From: an uncultured Prevotella sp.
GTDB lineage: Bacteria > Bacteroidota > Bacteroidia > Bacteroidales > Bacteroidaceae
Reading direction: 5' to 3'
Length of the DNA stretch: 64,000 nt
Assembly (NCBI GenBank): GCA_934272845.1
Contig: CAKQSF010000003.1
Coordinates: forward strand, 62,001 to 126,000
The position numbers and the translations under genes were made by a program. Positions 7,925 through 16,749 of this stretch are shown here, one piece after another. Each line of letters starts with the position of its first letter. Positions within the stretch are counted from its first letter, which is position 1. The notes beneath the pieces were generated by a model. That model did not search any database and had not been told where the DNA came from. It worked only from the letters and a program-made list of their open reading frames with translations.

Positions 7925-9190
7925 ATGCAAAACCAATATACAGAACTATACGATGAGGTGAAGGATCTGCTGCAAAAGCAATCCTGCGAGGCTCTCAACG
8001 CACAGCGCGAAAAGGCGATGGAGACGTTCAAAAGGCTCGGACTGCCCACAAAGAAGGTGGAGCGTTATCGCTATACTGACGTTGAAGAGGCGTTTGCCCC
8101 TAACTACGGACTTTCTCTGGCACCACTAACGATTAAGGACGTGCCTTACGTCTACACCATGAAGGAGGCACCTATCGACGTTACACCATATTATAATAAG
8201 GTGGTTGACGCTGCCGTTACAGCAGACGAGATGCCTACCGACATCACTTCGCTGCGCGGAGAATACAAGGAAGACGCACTAACAGCACTCAATACCGCTC
8301 TTGCGCATGATGCCTTGCTCGTCTACGTGCCTAAGAACACCAAGGCGGAGACGCCTATAAGGATAGAGAACATACTCTCAGGACAACAAGACACCATGGT
8401 AGTAAGACGTGTACTCGTGGTCATGGAGGAATGTTCTGAAGCAACCATGTTCTTCGTTGACCACGTAAAGGACGACCAAAAGTTCCTTTCACTGCAAGTC
8501 ATTGAGGTCGTTGCAAAGGACGGCGCACACCTCGACATGTATGAGTTGGAGGAAACTCACGAGAAGTGCAACCGCTTCAGCAACCTTTACATTAAGGCAG
8601 GAAGAGACGCATGCATTCGCCATAACAATCTAACGCTATCCAATGGCGTAACACGCAACGGCATAGATGTCTACCTACAGGGCAAGAACTCAGAAGTAAT
8701 ACTCAACGGTGCCGTCATCGCTGATGACAAGCAGCACGTTGATAACAACACGCTGATAGACCACCAGGTGCCACAGTGTACGTCAAACGAACTCTACAAA
8801 TACGTCATTGACGACGAGGCTGTTGGCGCTTTTGCAGGAAAGATAATGGTACGTGAGGACGCCCAGCAGACTTCTTCACAGGAAACGAACAACAATATGT
8901 GCGCTTCCTCTGACGCAAGGATGTACACTCAGCCTATGCTTGAGATATATGCAGACGACGTTAAGTGTGCTCATGGCTCTACTGTAGGTGTCATGGACGA
9001 GACTGCCCTATTCTACATGCAGCAGCGTGGCATACCACTCGAAACGGCAAGAACGATGCTCAAGACCGCATTCATAACTCAAGTGGTGGACGAAATGAAG
9101 TGGGAGTCCTTCCGCGACAGGCTACATATCCTCGTTGACAAGCGTCTGTCAAAAGAAGAACGCTGCGGAACATGCAAGATTTGTAAGTAA
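7925..9190 (+). CDS. sufD: Fe-S assembly protein SufD
   Basis: Paralogue of SufB (421 residues) that pairs with it in the SufBC2D scaffold and helps iron entry. The beta-helix region is seen in LQGKNSEVILNGA, the DNNTLIDHQVPQCTSNELYK segment, and the SufD-specific CAHGSTVGVMDETALFYMQQRGI near the C-terminus, containing the conserved His. The extreme C-terminus ends CGTCKICK, a Cys-rich tail. It lies between sufC and sufS with short gaps, consistent with one operon. Confidence 0.95.
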   Translation: MQNQYTELYDEVKDLLQKQSCEALNAQREKAMETFKRLGLPTKKVERYRYTDVEEAFAPNYGLSLAPLTIKDVPYVYTMKEAPIDVTPYYNKVVDAAVTADEMPTDITSLRGEYKEDALTALNTALAHDALLVYVPKNTKAETPIRIENILSGQQDTMVVRRVLVVMEECSEATMFFVDHVKDDQKFLSLQVIEVVAKDGAHLDMYELEETHEKCNRFSNLYIKAGRDACIRHNNLTLSNGVTRNGIDVYLQGKNSEVILNGAVIADDKQHVDNNTLIDHQVPQCTSNELYKYVIDDEAVGAFAGKIMVREDAQQTSSQETNNNMCASSDARMYTQPMLEIYADDVKCAHGSTVGVMDETALFYMQQRGIPLETARTMLKTAFITQVVDEMKWESFRDRLHILVDKRLSKEERCGTCKICK

Positions 9191-9208
9191 GTTAGAACAA
9201 CCAACAAC

Positions 9209-10453
9209 ATGGATATACAGGCTATAAGAAACGATTTCCCAATACTCTCACGCAAGATTTACGACAAATACCCTCTTGTTTACTTTGACAACGGCGCCAC
9301 TACTCAGAAACCTCTCTGTGTGCTTGACGCCATGAGGGACGAATATCTCAATGTCAACGCCAACGTTCACCGCGGCGTACACTACCTCTCACAGCAGGCA
9401 ACGGACCTGCATGAGGCTGCGAGAGAGAGAGTAAGAAAGTTTATTAACGCTGATTCTACCGCAGAGATTGTCTTCACACGCGGCACAACTGAGAGCCTTA
9501 ACCTCGTGGCTTACTCATTCATTGAGGCTTACATGAAAGAAGGTGATGAGGTCATCATATCCACCATGGAGCACCATTCTAACATTGTGCCATGGCAACT
9601 GCATGCACAACGCAAAGGCATCGTACTGAAGGTGATACCTATAACCGATGAGGGCCTGCTCGACATGGAGGCATATAAGGCTCTCTTTAGCGAAAAGACA
9701 AAACTGGTCAGCGTGACATACGTCAGCAATGTGCTTGGTACTGTTAACCCAGCGAAGGACATTGTGAGAATTGCCCATGAGCATGGGGTACCCTGCATGA
9801 TTGACGGAGCGCAGAGCACGCCACACATAAAGGTCGATATGAAGGACCTTGACTGTGACTTCTACGCCTTCTCCAGTCACAAAATGTACGGTCCCACCGG
9901 TATGGGAGTGCTCTACGGCAAGGAGAAATTCCTTGAGGAGATGCCACCATATCAAGGCGGTGGCGACATGATTGGCACGGTTTCGTTCGAGAAAACCACA
10001 TTCGCTGAACTACCACTGAAGTTTGAGGCGGGCACCCCCGACTATGTTGCAACGCACGGTCTTGCCACTGCCATAGACTACATGGAACGCATCGGCATGG
10101 AGAATATAGAGGCTCACGAACGAGAACTTACCCGATACGCCCTTGAACGCATGCAGGAGATACCGGGAATGACTATTTTCGGGCCGCTTGATGCCACGAA
10201 GCGCGATGCCGTAATAAGTTTTCTCGTTAAGGAAAACGGTGGTAAAAGCGACCGTTTCATACATCATCTTGATATGGGCACACTGCTCGACCGCCTCGGG
10301 ATTGCCGTACGCACAGGGCACCATTGCGCTGAACCACTTATGCACCGTCTCGGAATACAGGGCACAGTACGCGCATCGCTTGCCGTGTACAACACTAAAG
10401 AGGAGATTGACTACCTCGTAAATGGCATAAAAAGGGTTGTCACCATGTTCTAA
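9209..10453 (+). CDS. sufS: Cysteine desulfurase SufS
   Basis: PLP-dependent group II cysteine desulfurase (414 residues) that supplies persulfide sulfur to SufB. The PLP-binding lysine is Lys225 in SSHKMYGPTG and the persulfide-carrying cysteine is Cys373 in RTGHHCAEP. EHHSNIVPW and IDGAQSTPH are the usual cofactor contacts. It closes the suf operon; no SufE or SufU partner is visible in the window, so the sulfur shuttle must be encoded elsewhere. Confidence 0.96.
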   Translation: MDIQAIRNDFPILSRKIYDKYPLVYFDNGATTQKPLCVLDAMRDEYLNVNANVHRGVHYLSQQATDLHEAARERVRKFINADSTAEIVFTRGTTESLNLVAYSFIEAYMKEGDEVIISTMEHHSNIVPWQLHAQRKGIVLKVIPITDEGLLDMEAYKALFSEKTKLVSVTYVSNVLGTVNPAKDIVRIAHEHGVPCMIDGAQSTPHIKVDMKDLDCDFYAFSSHKMYGPTGMGVLYGKEKFLEEMPPYQGGGDMIGTVSFEKTTFAELPLKFEAGTPDYVATHGLATAIDYMERIGMENIEAHERELTRYALERMQEIPGMTIFGPLDATKRDAVISFLVKENGGKSDRFIHHLDMGTLLDRLGIAVRTGHHCAEPLMHRLGIQGTVRASLAVYNTKEEIDYLVNGIKRVVTMF

Positions 10454-10481
10454 AGTGAGAATAAGACCCACAATAACAGAA

Positions 10482-11081
10482 ATGAAGAAGACAACTATTC
10501 TTGAGATGAACCGCCTTACGGTTGATGAGTTCCATAAGGCAAAGAAAATGCCGCTCATCGTTGTGCTTGACGATGTGCGCTCACTTTACAACGTTGGCTC
10601 TATCTTCCGCACGGCTGATGCCTTTCGCGTAAAGGCTATTTACCTGTGTGGAATCACCGCCACACCACAGGTAGTTACCGACAGCAACGGTGAAATCGTT
10701 AGAGATTGCACCATGAAAGCAGCGCAAGAGATACATAAAACTGCGCTCGGAGCGGAAGATAGTGTGGAATGGCGATACTTTAAAACTGCCGAAGAAGCGG
10801 TGAATACGCTTAAAAATGACGGTTCCACCGTGTTTGCCGTAGAACAAGTGCATGGCTCTACTATGCTGGACGACTTCAAACCAGAGTGGGCCGAGGATAA
10901 CAACACTAAGCCTTACGCTGTAGTCTTAGGCAACGAGGTAAAGGGGGTGCACCAGGAAGTGGTAGACATCTGCGATGGGTGTTTGGAAATACCGCAATAT
11001 GGCACTAAGCACTCACTGAACGTTTCTATCACGGGAGGTATCATAATATGGCATTTCGCCAGACATTACGAGCAGCAGTAA
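10482..11081 (+). CDS. SpoU/TrmH-family RNA methyltransferase
   Basis: SAM-dependent RNA 2'-O-ribose methyltransferase of the SPOUT fold, 199 residues. Motif 1 reads LDDVRSLYNVGSIFRTADAF near the N-terminus, motif 2 VLGNEVKGV and motif 3 GTKHSLNVSITGGIIIWH at the C-terminus, together forming the knotted SAM site. The ATG at 10482 is preferred over the upstream in-frame start that overlaps sufS. It lies 28 bp after sufS and is probably co-transcribed. Whether the target is tRNA or rRNA cannot be told. Confidence 0.9.
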   Translation: MKKTTILEMNRLTVDEFHKAKKMPLIVVLDDVRSLYNVGSIFRTADAFRVKAIYLCGITATPQVVTDSNGEIVRDCTMKAAQEIHKTALGAEDSVEWRYFKTAEEAVNTLKNDGSTVFAVEQVHGSTMLDDFKPEWAEDNNTKPYAVVLGNEVKGVHQEVVDICDGCLEIPQYGTKHSLNVSITGGIIIWHFARHYEQQ

Positions 11082-11102
11082 GTTGCACATTATAAAACAG
11101 TT

Positions 11103-11147
11103 AAGCCCTGACAGCATTGCTTTAGCAACGCTGTCAGGGCTTCTTCG
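11103..11147. terminator. Intrinsic terminator between methyltransferase and response regulator
   Basis: A perfect 13-bp stem (aagccctgacagc 11103-11115 with gctgtcagggctt 11130-11142) and a 14-nt loop, followed by a T-rich tail on the plus strand. It lies between convergent genes and may serve both. Confidence 0.85.
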
Positions 11148-11152
11148 TTTGT

Positions 11153-11235
11153 AATCACTACCTAATTACATTGTAATCACTATCTAATTACATTGTAATC
11201 ACTACCTAATTACATTGTAATCACTATCTAATTAC
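11153..11235. repeat. 22-bp tandem repeat, 3.8 units
   Basis: Units start at 11153, 11175, 11197 and 11219. Each reads aatcactaYctaattacatt plus gt, with C or T alternating at the ninth base (C, T, C, T). The last unit is cut after 17 bases. Each unit contains the attaca(t)tgtaat dyad. There is no spacer, so it is not a CRISPR array. It lies in the gap between convergent genes. Confidence 0.9.
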
Positions 11236-11248
11236 GAGGGCAGCATTT

Positions 11249-11866
11249 TTACCCCACTTTCAACTTGTCTGCAACAAGTTTTGCAAAGTTTACGAGATTA
11301 AGCGGTTTCGGCAGGAAACCATCAAAGCCATGCTTCATTATTTTTGCCTCTTCCTCCACCTGCGTATAGGCGGTAATGGCAATGATAGGCAGCGTGGGGT
11401 CTTTCTCTTTTAATATATCGCACGCCTCACACCCATCCATTACAGGCATCATGATGTCCATAAGAACTATGTCTGGCCTTTCTCTCTCTACCATTTCTAT
11501 CGCCTCGCGACCGTTTTTGGCACGTTCTACACGGTAAAGGTTCTTCAGAACCAATTGCTCTAAAAGGAAATTATGATCCACATCCTCTGCTATGAGGACA
11601 TACTTCTTGCGAGGATGCTCAGGTGCAGTCGTTGAATCTTCCTGTTTTTCCATTGCCTTCCCTATACTGTTATCCTCAGTTACATTATCTTTTAATACGA
11701 CGAAAGACAATTTCTCAACAAGCGTACGGGCCTGAAAACACTCGTGACTGATATCTGCATAGAGTTTCTTTGCCTCCTCTTCGTCACGCGTCTGGGATAG
11801 TTTCATGGCTGCCTGCTGTATTTTCTCCAGGTGCTCAAGTGTTTGTGTCTTAATCTTGTTAATCAT
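11249..11866 (-). CDS. Stand-alone response regulator (receiver domain only)
   Basis: A 205-residue protein with an N-terminal helical region (1-85), possibly a dimerisation or histidine-phosphotransfer-like bundle, and a C-terminal receiver domain (about 88-205). The phosphoacceptor is Asp137 in IVLMDIMMPVMDG, the acidic pair is ED in IAEDVD, and the conserved Thr and Lys are in AITAYT and LPKPL. No DNA-binding or enzymatic output domain is present, so it may act by protein contact or phosphorelay. A TACTTTTG -7 element on the minus strand at 11912-11919 suggests its own promoter. A pairing with the orphan kinase at 2744-5083 is possible but unproven. Confidence 0.9.
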   Translation of the reverse strand: MINKIKTQTLEHLEKIQQAAMKLSQTRDEEEAKKLYADISHECFQARTLVEKLSFVVLKDNVTEDNSIGKAMEKQEDSTTAPEHPRKKYVLIAEDVDHNFLLEQLVLKNLYRVERAKNGREAIEMVERERPDIVLMDIMMPVMDGCEACDILKEKDPTLPIIAITAYTQVEEEAKIMKHGFDGFLPKPLNLVNFAKLVADKLKVG

Positions 11867-12001
11867 AACCTACAAGAATTATGTATCTTTTAACATCGAG
11901 TTTCAACGTTACAAAAGTACATAAATTCTATAAAAAACGAATAACAGAAGAGTAAAAACGCAAAAAGTAACAATGATTTATTAATATAAATCAATGACCA
12001 C

Positions 12002-13009
12002 TCACACTGCTTTTCGTAAATTCATGCCACCTAGCACAAGGAAAAGAGCAAGGCCTGTTACTAGTCCCGCAAGGGCGTCAATGGCATAATGTGCCATAAT
12101 ATACACTGTTGAAAGACAGAGAAAAACAAACGGCACGGAAAGGAAGAGAAGATACTTCCACATCCTCATGCGACCTACGATAAGCATAACGAGCGTTGCT
12201 ATCGCCACATGGCTTGAAGGGAAAGCGGCTGTTGGGCGCTCTCCTGCACCATGCGCCATCATACAGAGATTATAAAACAGTCCGCCATCCCAGCCTGGAG
12301 CCTTCAAACAGTCGGTGGAATGGGCAAAAAACATACCTACATCAGGGAAATTTGCCCTTTCTATGTTCTCCACTCCTGCAGCCAAGAAGTAATATTGCGG
12401 CCCCGTTACAGGAAGAAAAATGTAAATAACATAGCATATAAAGAAGCCTGTAAAGACCAAATAAGAGACACGCTCAACCTGACGATAGTCACGAAAGAAA
12501 ATATAAATAATCGTGACAACAAAGAAAAGGTAATAGGAGACATAACCCATATACATCAGTTCTGAGACAACTGCATTGCTAAAGATACGTGAGAACCACA
12601 GCGATGGTTGCATACCGAAGAGGTCCTGCTCGTAACTTGCGAAGAAATGATCAAGACATCCGAACTGATGGTTTATCTCATATGTATCTGGATACCACGC
12701 GCTGAGCATAAGCAAGAGATAACCTATACGGCACAAGACGATAAAACGGCAGGGCCACAGTTTATATACCACCCACAACGCAATGGTACCGCTAACCATC
12801 GTCACGCGTTGCCAGACCAACGATTGTGGATTATCAAGACTGGTCCAAGTGAAGAGTATTACTATCGCCGTTACGATAGCATAGGCAAATTGGGCTAATT
12901 CTGGTGCCATATAACCAAAACGTCCAAGGGCAAAAGGACTGTCATCAGCGTTTTTACGCTTTGAAGTACTCTCGGGTATAAAATATTTTTTTATTATTCC
13001 TTGCTTCAT
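12002..13009 (-). CDS. PAP2-superfamily membrane phosphatase
   Basis: Integral membrane protein of 335 residues with about seven hydrophobic segments. The C-terminal third carries the PAP2 signature: GERPTAAFPSSH followed about 50 residues later by HYAIDALAG, which supply the catalytic histidines. This arrangement resembles PAP2_3/inositolphosphotransferase-like proteins that act on lipid phosphates or sphingolipid headgroups. It is 52 bp downstream of the epimerase on the same strand and probably shares its transcript. The substrate is unknown; lipid phosphate is the family expectation. Confidence 0.85.
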   Translation of the reverse strand: MKQGIIKKYFIPESTSKRKNADDSPFALGRFGYMAPELAQFAYAIVTAIVILFTWTSLDNPQSLVWQRVTMVSGTIALWVVYKLWPCRFIVLCRIGYLLLMLSAWYPDTYEINHQFGCLDHFFASYEQDLFGMQPSLWFSRIFSNAVVSELMYMGYVSYYLFFVVTIIYIFFRDYRQVERVSYLVFTGFFICYVIYIFLPVTGPQYYFLAAGVENIERANFPDVGMFFAHSTDCLKAPGWDGGLFYNLCMMAHGAGERPTAAFPSSHVAIATLVMLIVGRMRMWKYLLFLSVPFVFLCLSTVYIMAHYAIDALAGLVTGLALFLVLGGMNLRKAV

Positions 13010-13061
13010 CTTTTAGGCATTAATCCTCCATTTTATCGGCTTATATCTTATTTTATATTTT

Positions 13062-14042
13062 CTATTTCAGCATTTCTTTAACCCCAGCAGCAAGTGTCCA
13101 CTCTGGTGAATAGTTGAAATCACGCTTTGCTGGAGTTATGTCGCAACGCCAGTTACGTTGTTTCAGAATATTATAGTGGTCGTTGTTGAGTGTCGACAGT
13201 TTACCCGTTAAATGCATCCATATATCACTTACCGCACACACTAGTCTGAGAACCCACAGCGGAAAGGTTAGTCGTAGCACATGCTTCTTACCCAATTCTG
13301 CGATAATAAGGTCGCTAAAATCGGTCGATGTATATACCTCTCCATCACTAAGAAAATATGCTTTCCCTACAGTTTTATCCGATTTCATCGACTTAAACAC
13401 CGCTTGCACAACGTCCTTCACAAAGACAAAGGTTATCTCTTGACGTTGGAAGCCTACGGCTGTATCCATACCCTTACGTATGCTGTCCGCCATCATCATA
13501 TAATCTTTCTCGCGTGGACCATACACACCCGTCGGACGAAGGATAGTAAACGGTATCTTCGCATTCTCACGCAGCCACTTTTCTGCCGCAATCTTACTCT
13601 GTCCATAAGCAGTATTGGGCTTAGGTGTATCCGTTTCGCATATCTCGCGATAAGGCATTTGCTCACATATAGGACCAAAAACACTAAGACTACTCATAAA
13701 AACAAGCCTTTTCATCGAGGGTGATGTGGCTTCAAGAGCCTTCACAAGGTTTATTGTCCCTTGGGTATTCACCTTAAAAAACGTTTCTTTATTAAGGGCC
13801 TTGGTGGCTCCTGCAGCATGAACAGCATAGTCAAACTGATGGTTTTTCAACGCCTCAAGGAGTTGGCTCTCATCCGAAAGATTCAACATTATGGTGCGAA
13901 TACGTTCGTCATGCAAATATTTCAGACTGCTTGTACCACGCACCGCAGCCCAGACCTCCATACCCTGAGCAAGGGCTTCTTCAACAATAAAGGAGCCAAT
14001 GAAGCCCGAAGCACCCGTAACAAGTATTTTTTCTTGTGCCAT
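13062..14042 (-). CDS. NAD-dependent epimerase/dehydratase (extended SDR)
   Basis: Extended short-chain dehydrogenase of 326 residues. The NAD-binding motif GASGFIG is at residues 9-15, the SDR catalytic pair is YGQSK, and TGVYGPRE is the substrate-side motif. It resembles 3-beta-HSD/nucleoside-diphosphate-sugar epimerases. With the PAP2 gene downstream, a role in lipid or envelope glycoconjugate metabolism is plausible but inferred. It is driven by its own promoter. Confidence 0.88.
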   Translation of the reverse strand: MAQEKILVTGASGFIGSFIVEEALAQGMEVWAAVRGTSSLKYLHDERIRTIMLNLSDESQLLEALKNHQFDYAVHAAGATKALNKETFFKVNTQGTINLVKALEATSPSMKRLVFMSSLSVFGPICEQMPYREICETDTPKPNTAYGQSKIAAEKWLRENAKIPFTILRPTGVYGPREKDYMMMADSIRKGMDTAVGFQRQEITFVFVKDVVQAVFKSMKSDKTVGKAYFLSDGEVYTSTDFSDLIIAELGKKHVLRLTFPLWVLRLVCAVSDIWMHLTGKLSTLNNDHYNILKQRNWRCDITPAKRDFNYSPEWTLAAGVKEMLK

Positions 14043-14072
14043 ATATGTTATAAAGTTTTAATTTCTGAAATG

Positions 14073-14104
14073 CAAAGGTAATCAAAAAGTAGGTAATACA
14101 CAAA
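14073..14104 (-). promoter_or_regulatory. Promoter of the epimerase-PAP2 unit
   Basis: The minus strand reads TTTG (14104-14101), 20 bp, then TACCTTTG (14080-14073), a perfect Bacteroidota promoter about 30 bp before the start codon. Confidence 0.8.
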
Positions 14105-14130
14105 TCAAGTACACATAAATCACCTTTTTA

Positions 14131-14162
14131 TTTGGCGCATAAAACATTTTTCTGTAACTTTG
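14131..14162 (+). promoter_or_regulatory. Promoter of ruvB
   Basis: TTTG at 14131-14134 and TAACTTTG at 14155-14162 are separated by 20 bp, 23 bp before the ruvB ATG. Confidence 0.8.
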
Positions 14163-14185
14163 CAGATTGTAACAAAACAGATTAA

Positions 14186-15226
14186 ATGGCAGAAGATTTC
14201 GACATACACAGAGAACATAACAGTTCTGCAGAAAAAGAGTTTGAGAAGGCTCTACGCCCATTGCAGTTCGGAGATTTTAGCGGACAGCAGAAGGTTGTAG
14301 AGAACCTCAAGGTCTTCGTGGATGCCGCCAAATACCGTGGCGAGCCGCTTGACCACACACTACTCCACGGACCTCCAGGACTAGGAAAGACTACTCTCTC
14401 TAACATCATAGCCAACGAACTTGGTGTTGGCTTCAAGATTACCTCAGGACCTGTACTTGACAAGCCTGGTGACCTTGCTGGTCTGCTCACATCTTTGGAA
14501 CCGAGGGACGTGCTGTTCATTGACGAAATACACCGTCTCTCTCCCGTAGTGGAGGAATACCTATACTCTGCCATGGAGGATTATCGTATTGACATAATGA
14601 TAGACAAGGGTCCATCGGCACGCAGCATACAGATAGACCTCAACCCATTCACCCTTGTAGGAGCAACAACACGTTCCGGTCTGCTCACAGCACCACTGCG
14701 AGCACGCTTCGGCATCAATATGCACTTAGAGTATTATGACCCTAAGACCCTTGCAAAAATTATCAAACGCTCAGCAAATCTTCTCAATGTGCCTATCAGC
14801 GAAGAGGCCTGTGGCGAGATAGCAAGGCGCTCACGCGGTACGCCGCGTATAGCAAACGGACTGCTAAGACGTGTGCGCGATTTTGCACAGGTTAAAGGAA
14901 ACGGTAGCATTGACATGGCTATAGCCAAAGTATCACTGGAGGCTCTTAACATCGATGAGTACGGACTGGACGAGATTGACAACAAAATTCTGTTGACAAT
15001 AATTGATAAATTCCAAGGAGGACCTGTCGGCGTAGGTACTATCGCTACCGCCATAGGCGAGGATGCAGGCACAGTGGAGGACGTATATGAACCATATCTC
15101 ATCATGGAAGGCTTCATAAAACGCACACAACGCGGCAGAATGGCAACAGAAATGGCTTACGCCCACCTCGGCAGAGACCCTCATCGCACAGGAAGCAACA
15201 TTCTCTCACCAACATTCTTCGATTAG
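14186..15226 (+). CDS. ruvB: Holliday junction branch migration helicase RuvB
   Basis: Hexameric AAA+ motor (346 residues) that drives branch migration with RuvA during recombination and repair. Walker A GPPGLGKT is at 62-69, Walker B/DEIH at 113-116, sensor 1 in GATTRSG, and the arginine finger region in LRARFG. The C-terminal winged helix ends in [13 protein letters not shown]. Full length. It heads a run with coaD 13 bp and ybeY about 65 bp downstream; ruvA is not adjacent. Confidence 0.98.
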   Translation: MAEDFDIHREHNSSAEKEFEKALRPLQFGDFSGQQKVVENLKVFVDAAKYRGEPLDHTLLHGPPGLGKTTLSNIIANELGVGFKITSGPVLDKPGDLAGLLTSLEPRDVLFIDEIHRLSPVVEEYLYSAMEDYRIDIMIDKGPSARSIQIDLNPFTLVGATTRSGLLTAPLRARFGINMHLEYYDPKTLAKIIKRSANLLNVPISEEACGEIARRSRGTPRIANGLLRRVRDFAQVKGNGSIDMAIAKVSLEALNIDEYGLDEIDNKILLTIIDKFQGGPVGVGTIATAIGEDAGTVEDVYEPYLIMEGFIKRTQRGRMATEMAYAHLGRDPHRTGSNILSPTFFD

Positions 15227-15239
15227 ACACTATTAGATT

Positions 15240-15680
15240 ATGAGAACTGCTATCTTTACAGGAGTATTCAACCCTTTCACCATAGGCCACGCTGACATAG
15301 TAAATCGTGCGCTAAAGGTCTTTGACCGCATAGTAATTGGGATAGGATATAATCCAAGTAAGGGCGATGTTGCCGACATCCAGAAACGTATTGACCAGAT
15401 AACAGCGGTATATAAAGATGAACCACGAGTTGTAGTAGAGGCTTATTCCGACATGGCTGCTGACCTTGCAAAACGTTATGACGCAGTGGCTGTGGTGAAA
15501 GGTGTACGCTCAGTGAAAGATTTTGAGTACGAACGAGACCAAGCGGAGTACAACAGTCTGCTGGGAGATGGACTGGAAACGGTAACATTCTTTGCCCGAC
15601 CAGAACTGGCAGCACTCTCATCCACAGCAGTGCGCACACTGCAATACTTCGGCAAAGACGTAACAAAGTTTCTGCCATAA
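15240..15680 (+). CDS. coaD: Phosphopantetheine adenylyltransferase
   Basis: Cytoplasmic enzyme that adenylates 4'-phosphopantetheine to dephospho-CoA, the penultimate step of CoA synthesis. The nucleotidyltransferase motif GVFNPFTIGHADIV (T/HxGH) is near the N-terminus, and VVKGVRSVKDFEYE and ALSSTAVR are the usual substrate loops. At 146 residues it is slightly short compared with about 155-165 in many bacteria, but no motif is missing. A 23-bp tandem duplication overlaps its stop codon. Confidence 0.95.
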   Translation: MRTAIFTGVFNPFTIGHADIVNRALKVFDRIVIGIGYNPSKGDVADIQKRIDQITAVYKDEPRVVVEAYSDMAADLAKRYDAVAVVKGVRSVKDFEYERDQAEYNSLLGDGLETVTFFARPELAALSSTAVRTLQYFGKDVTKFLP

Positions 15681-15719
15681 CACGTGTCCACAACATGCCA
15701 TAACACGTGTCCACAACAT
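15674..15719. repeat. 23-bp tandem duplication across the coaD stop codon
   Basis: Two exact copies of a 23-bp unit (15674-15696 and 15697-15719), each containing the palindrome acacgtgt. The first copy includes the TAA of coaD. A change in copy number would alter only the coaD-ybeY spacing. Confidence 0.85.
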
Positions 15720-15745
15720 AAGAGAATATTAAAAAGATACAGAAT

Positions 15746-16162
15746 ATGATAACTTACAGTTCAGAAAATGTCAAAATGCCGAAGATTCGCAAGCGCGATA
15801 CATCAGCATGGATTAAAAGAGTGGCTGCCGACTACGGAAGAAAAGTGGGCGAAATAGGCTATCTCTTCTGTGACGATGAGAAAATACTGGAAGTAAACAG
15901 GGAATACCTGCAACACGATTACTATACGGACATCATAACATTTGATTATGATGAGGACGACATCATCAGCGGTGACCTCGTCATTTCGCTTGATACCGTA
16001 CGTTCAAATGCCGAACTCTTCAACAAAACGTATGAAGAAGAACTCTATCGTGTCATAATACACGGAATACTACACCTCTGTGGCATCAACGACAAAGGAC
16101 CCGGAGAACGCGAGATTATGGAAGCGGCAGAGAACAAAGCACTAAAGATGAGAGTACAATAA
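15746..16162 (+). CDS. ybeY: Endoribonuclease YbeY (16S rRNA maturation)
   Basis: Zn-dependent endoribonuclease of 138 residues involved in 16S rRNA 3'-end processing and ribosome quality control. The metal site HGILHLCGIND (HxxxHxxGxxD type) is near residue 112, and DIITFDYDEDD is the second conserved block. A second region, GDLVISLDTV, is also typical. Last gene of the ruvB-coaD-ybeY run; a strong terminator follows. Confidence 0.93.
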   Translation: MITYSSENVKMPKIRKRDTSAWIKRVAADYGRKVGEIGYLFCDDEKILEVNREYLQHDYYTDIITFDYDEDDIISGDLVISLDTVRSNAELFNKTYEEELYRVIIHGILHLCGINDKGPGEREIMEAAENKALKMRVQ

Positions 16163-16189
16163 CTGGCATCTATAACAGCAATAATACAA

Positions 16190-16236
16190 AAAAGTACTGC
16201 TTTTTGTTGCAAGTTTCAACAAAAAGCAGTACTTTT
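16190..16236 (+). terminator. Intrinsic terminator after ybeY
   Basis: A 20-bp perfect stem (16190-16209 with 16217-16236) and a 7-nt loop. The arms read aaaagtactgctttttgttg and its complement, with a short T-rich tail. Confidence 0.85.
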
Positions 16237-16278
16237 GTTGTCAAAATGTAAACTATCTAAACAAGATAACCAATAGAA

Positions 16279-16749
16279 ATGGAAAAAGTTGACAAACTCG
16301 ACAGGAAGATAATGTCTATCCTGTCAACTAACGCACGCATGGCATTCAAGGACGTAGCAGACGAATGTGGCGTATCAAGAGCAGCCGTCCACCAACGTGT
16401 TGAGCGTCTAAAGGCCGAAGGCGTAATAACAGGCAGCGGTTTTCAGGTTGACCCAAGAGCAGTAGGTTACCGCACTTGCACTTACGTTGGCATCAGATTG
16501 GAACGTGGCTCAATGTACAAAGACGTAGTAAAGAAACTCGTTAAGATACCAGAAATCGTAGAATGTCACTTCACCACAGGCCCTTACACCATGCTGGTGA
16601 AACTGTACGTACGCGACAACGAGCAACTTATGGAACTGCTTAATGGCACACTGCAGTCTATTGACGGTGTCGTTTCAACCGAAACACTTATATCTCTCGA
16701 CACAAGCATAATGAGAGACGTGCCTATTCATATCGAAGAACAAGAATGA
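16279..16749 (+). CDS. Lrp/AsnC-family transcription regulator
   Basis: DNA-binding regulator of 156 residues. The N-terminal winged helix-turn-helix includes LDRKIMSILSTNARMAFKDV and CGVSRAAVHQRVERL; the RAM effector-binding/oligomerisation domain spans about 70-145. It overlaps the next gene by ATGA, so the two are translationally coupled. That hints that it regulates, or responds to products of, the neighbouring peptide/glutamyl-amide hydrolase. The effector is presumably an amino acid, as is usual in the family. Confidence 0.92.
   Translation: MEKVDKLDRKIMSILSTNARMAFKDVADECGVSRAAVHQRVERLKAEGVITGSGFQVDPRAVGYRTCTYVGIRLERGSMYKDVVKKLVKIPEIVECHFTTGPYTMLVKLYVRDNEQLMELLNGTLQSIDGVVSTETLISLDTSIMRDVPIHIEEQE

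Noticed and set aside
10010-10558. 182-codon minus-strand frame across the sufS-methyltransferase junction
   Set aside because: Overlaps two firmly identified genes and has no recognisable features.
11153-11235. Possible CRISPR array
   Set aside because: The 22-bp units are directly abutting with no spacers, and no cas genes are present.
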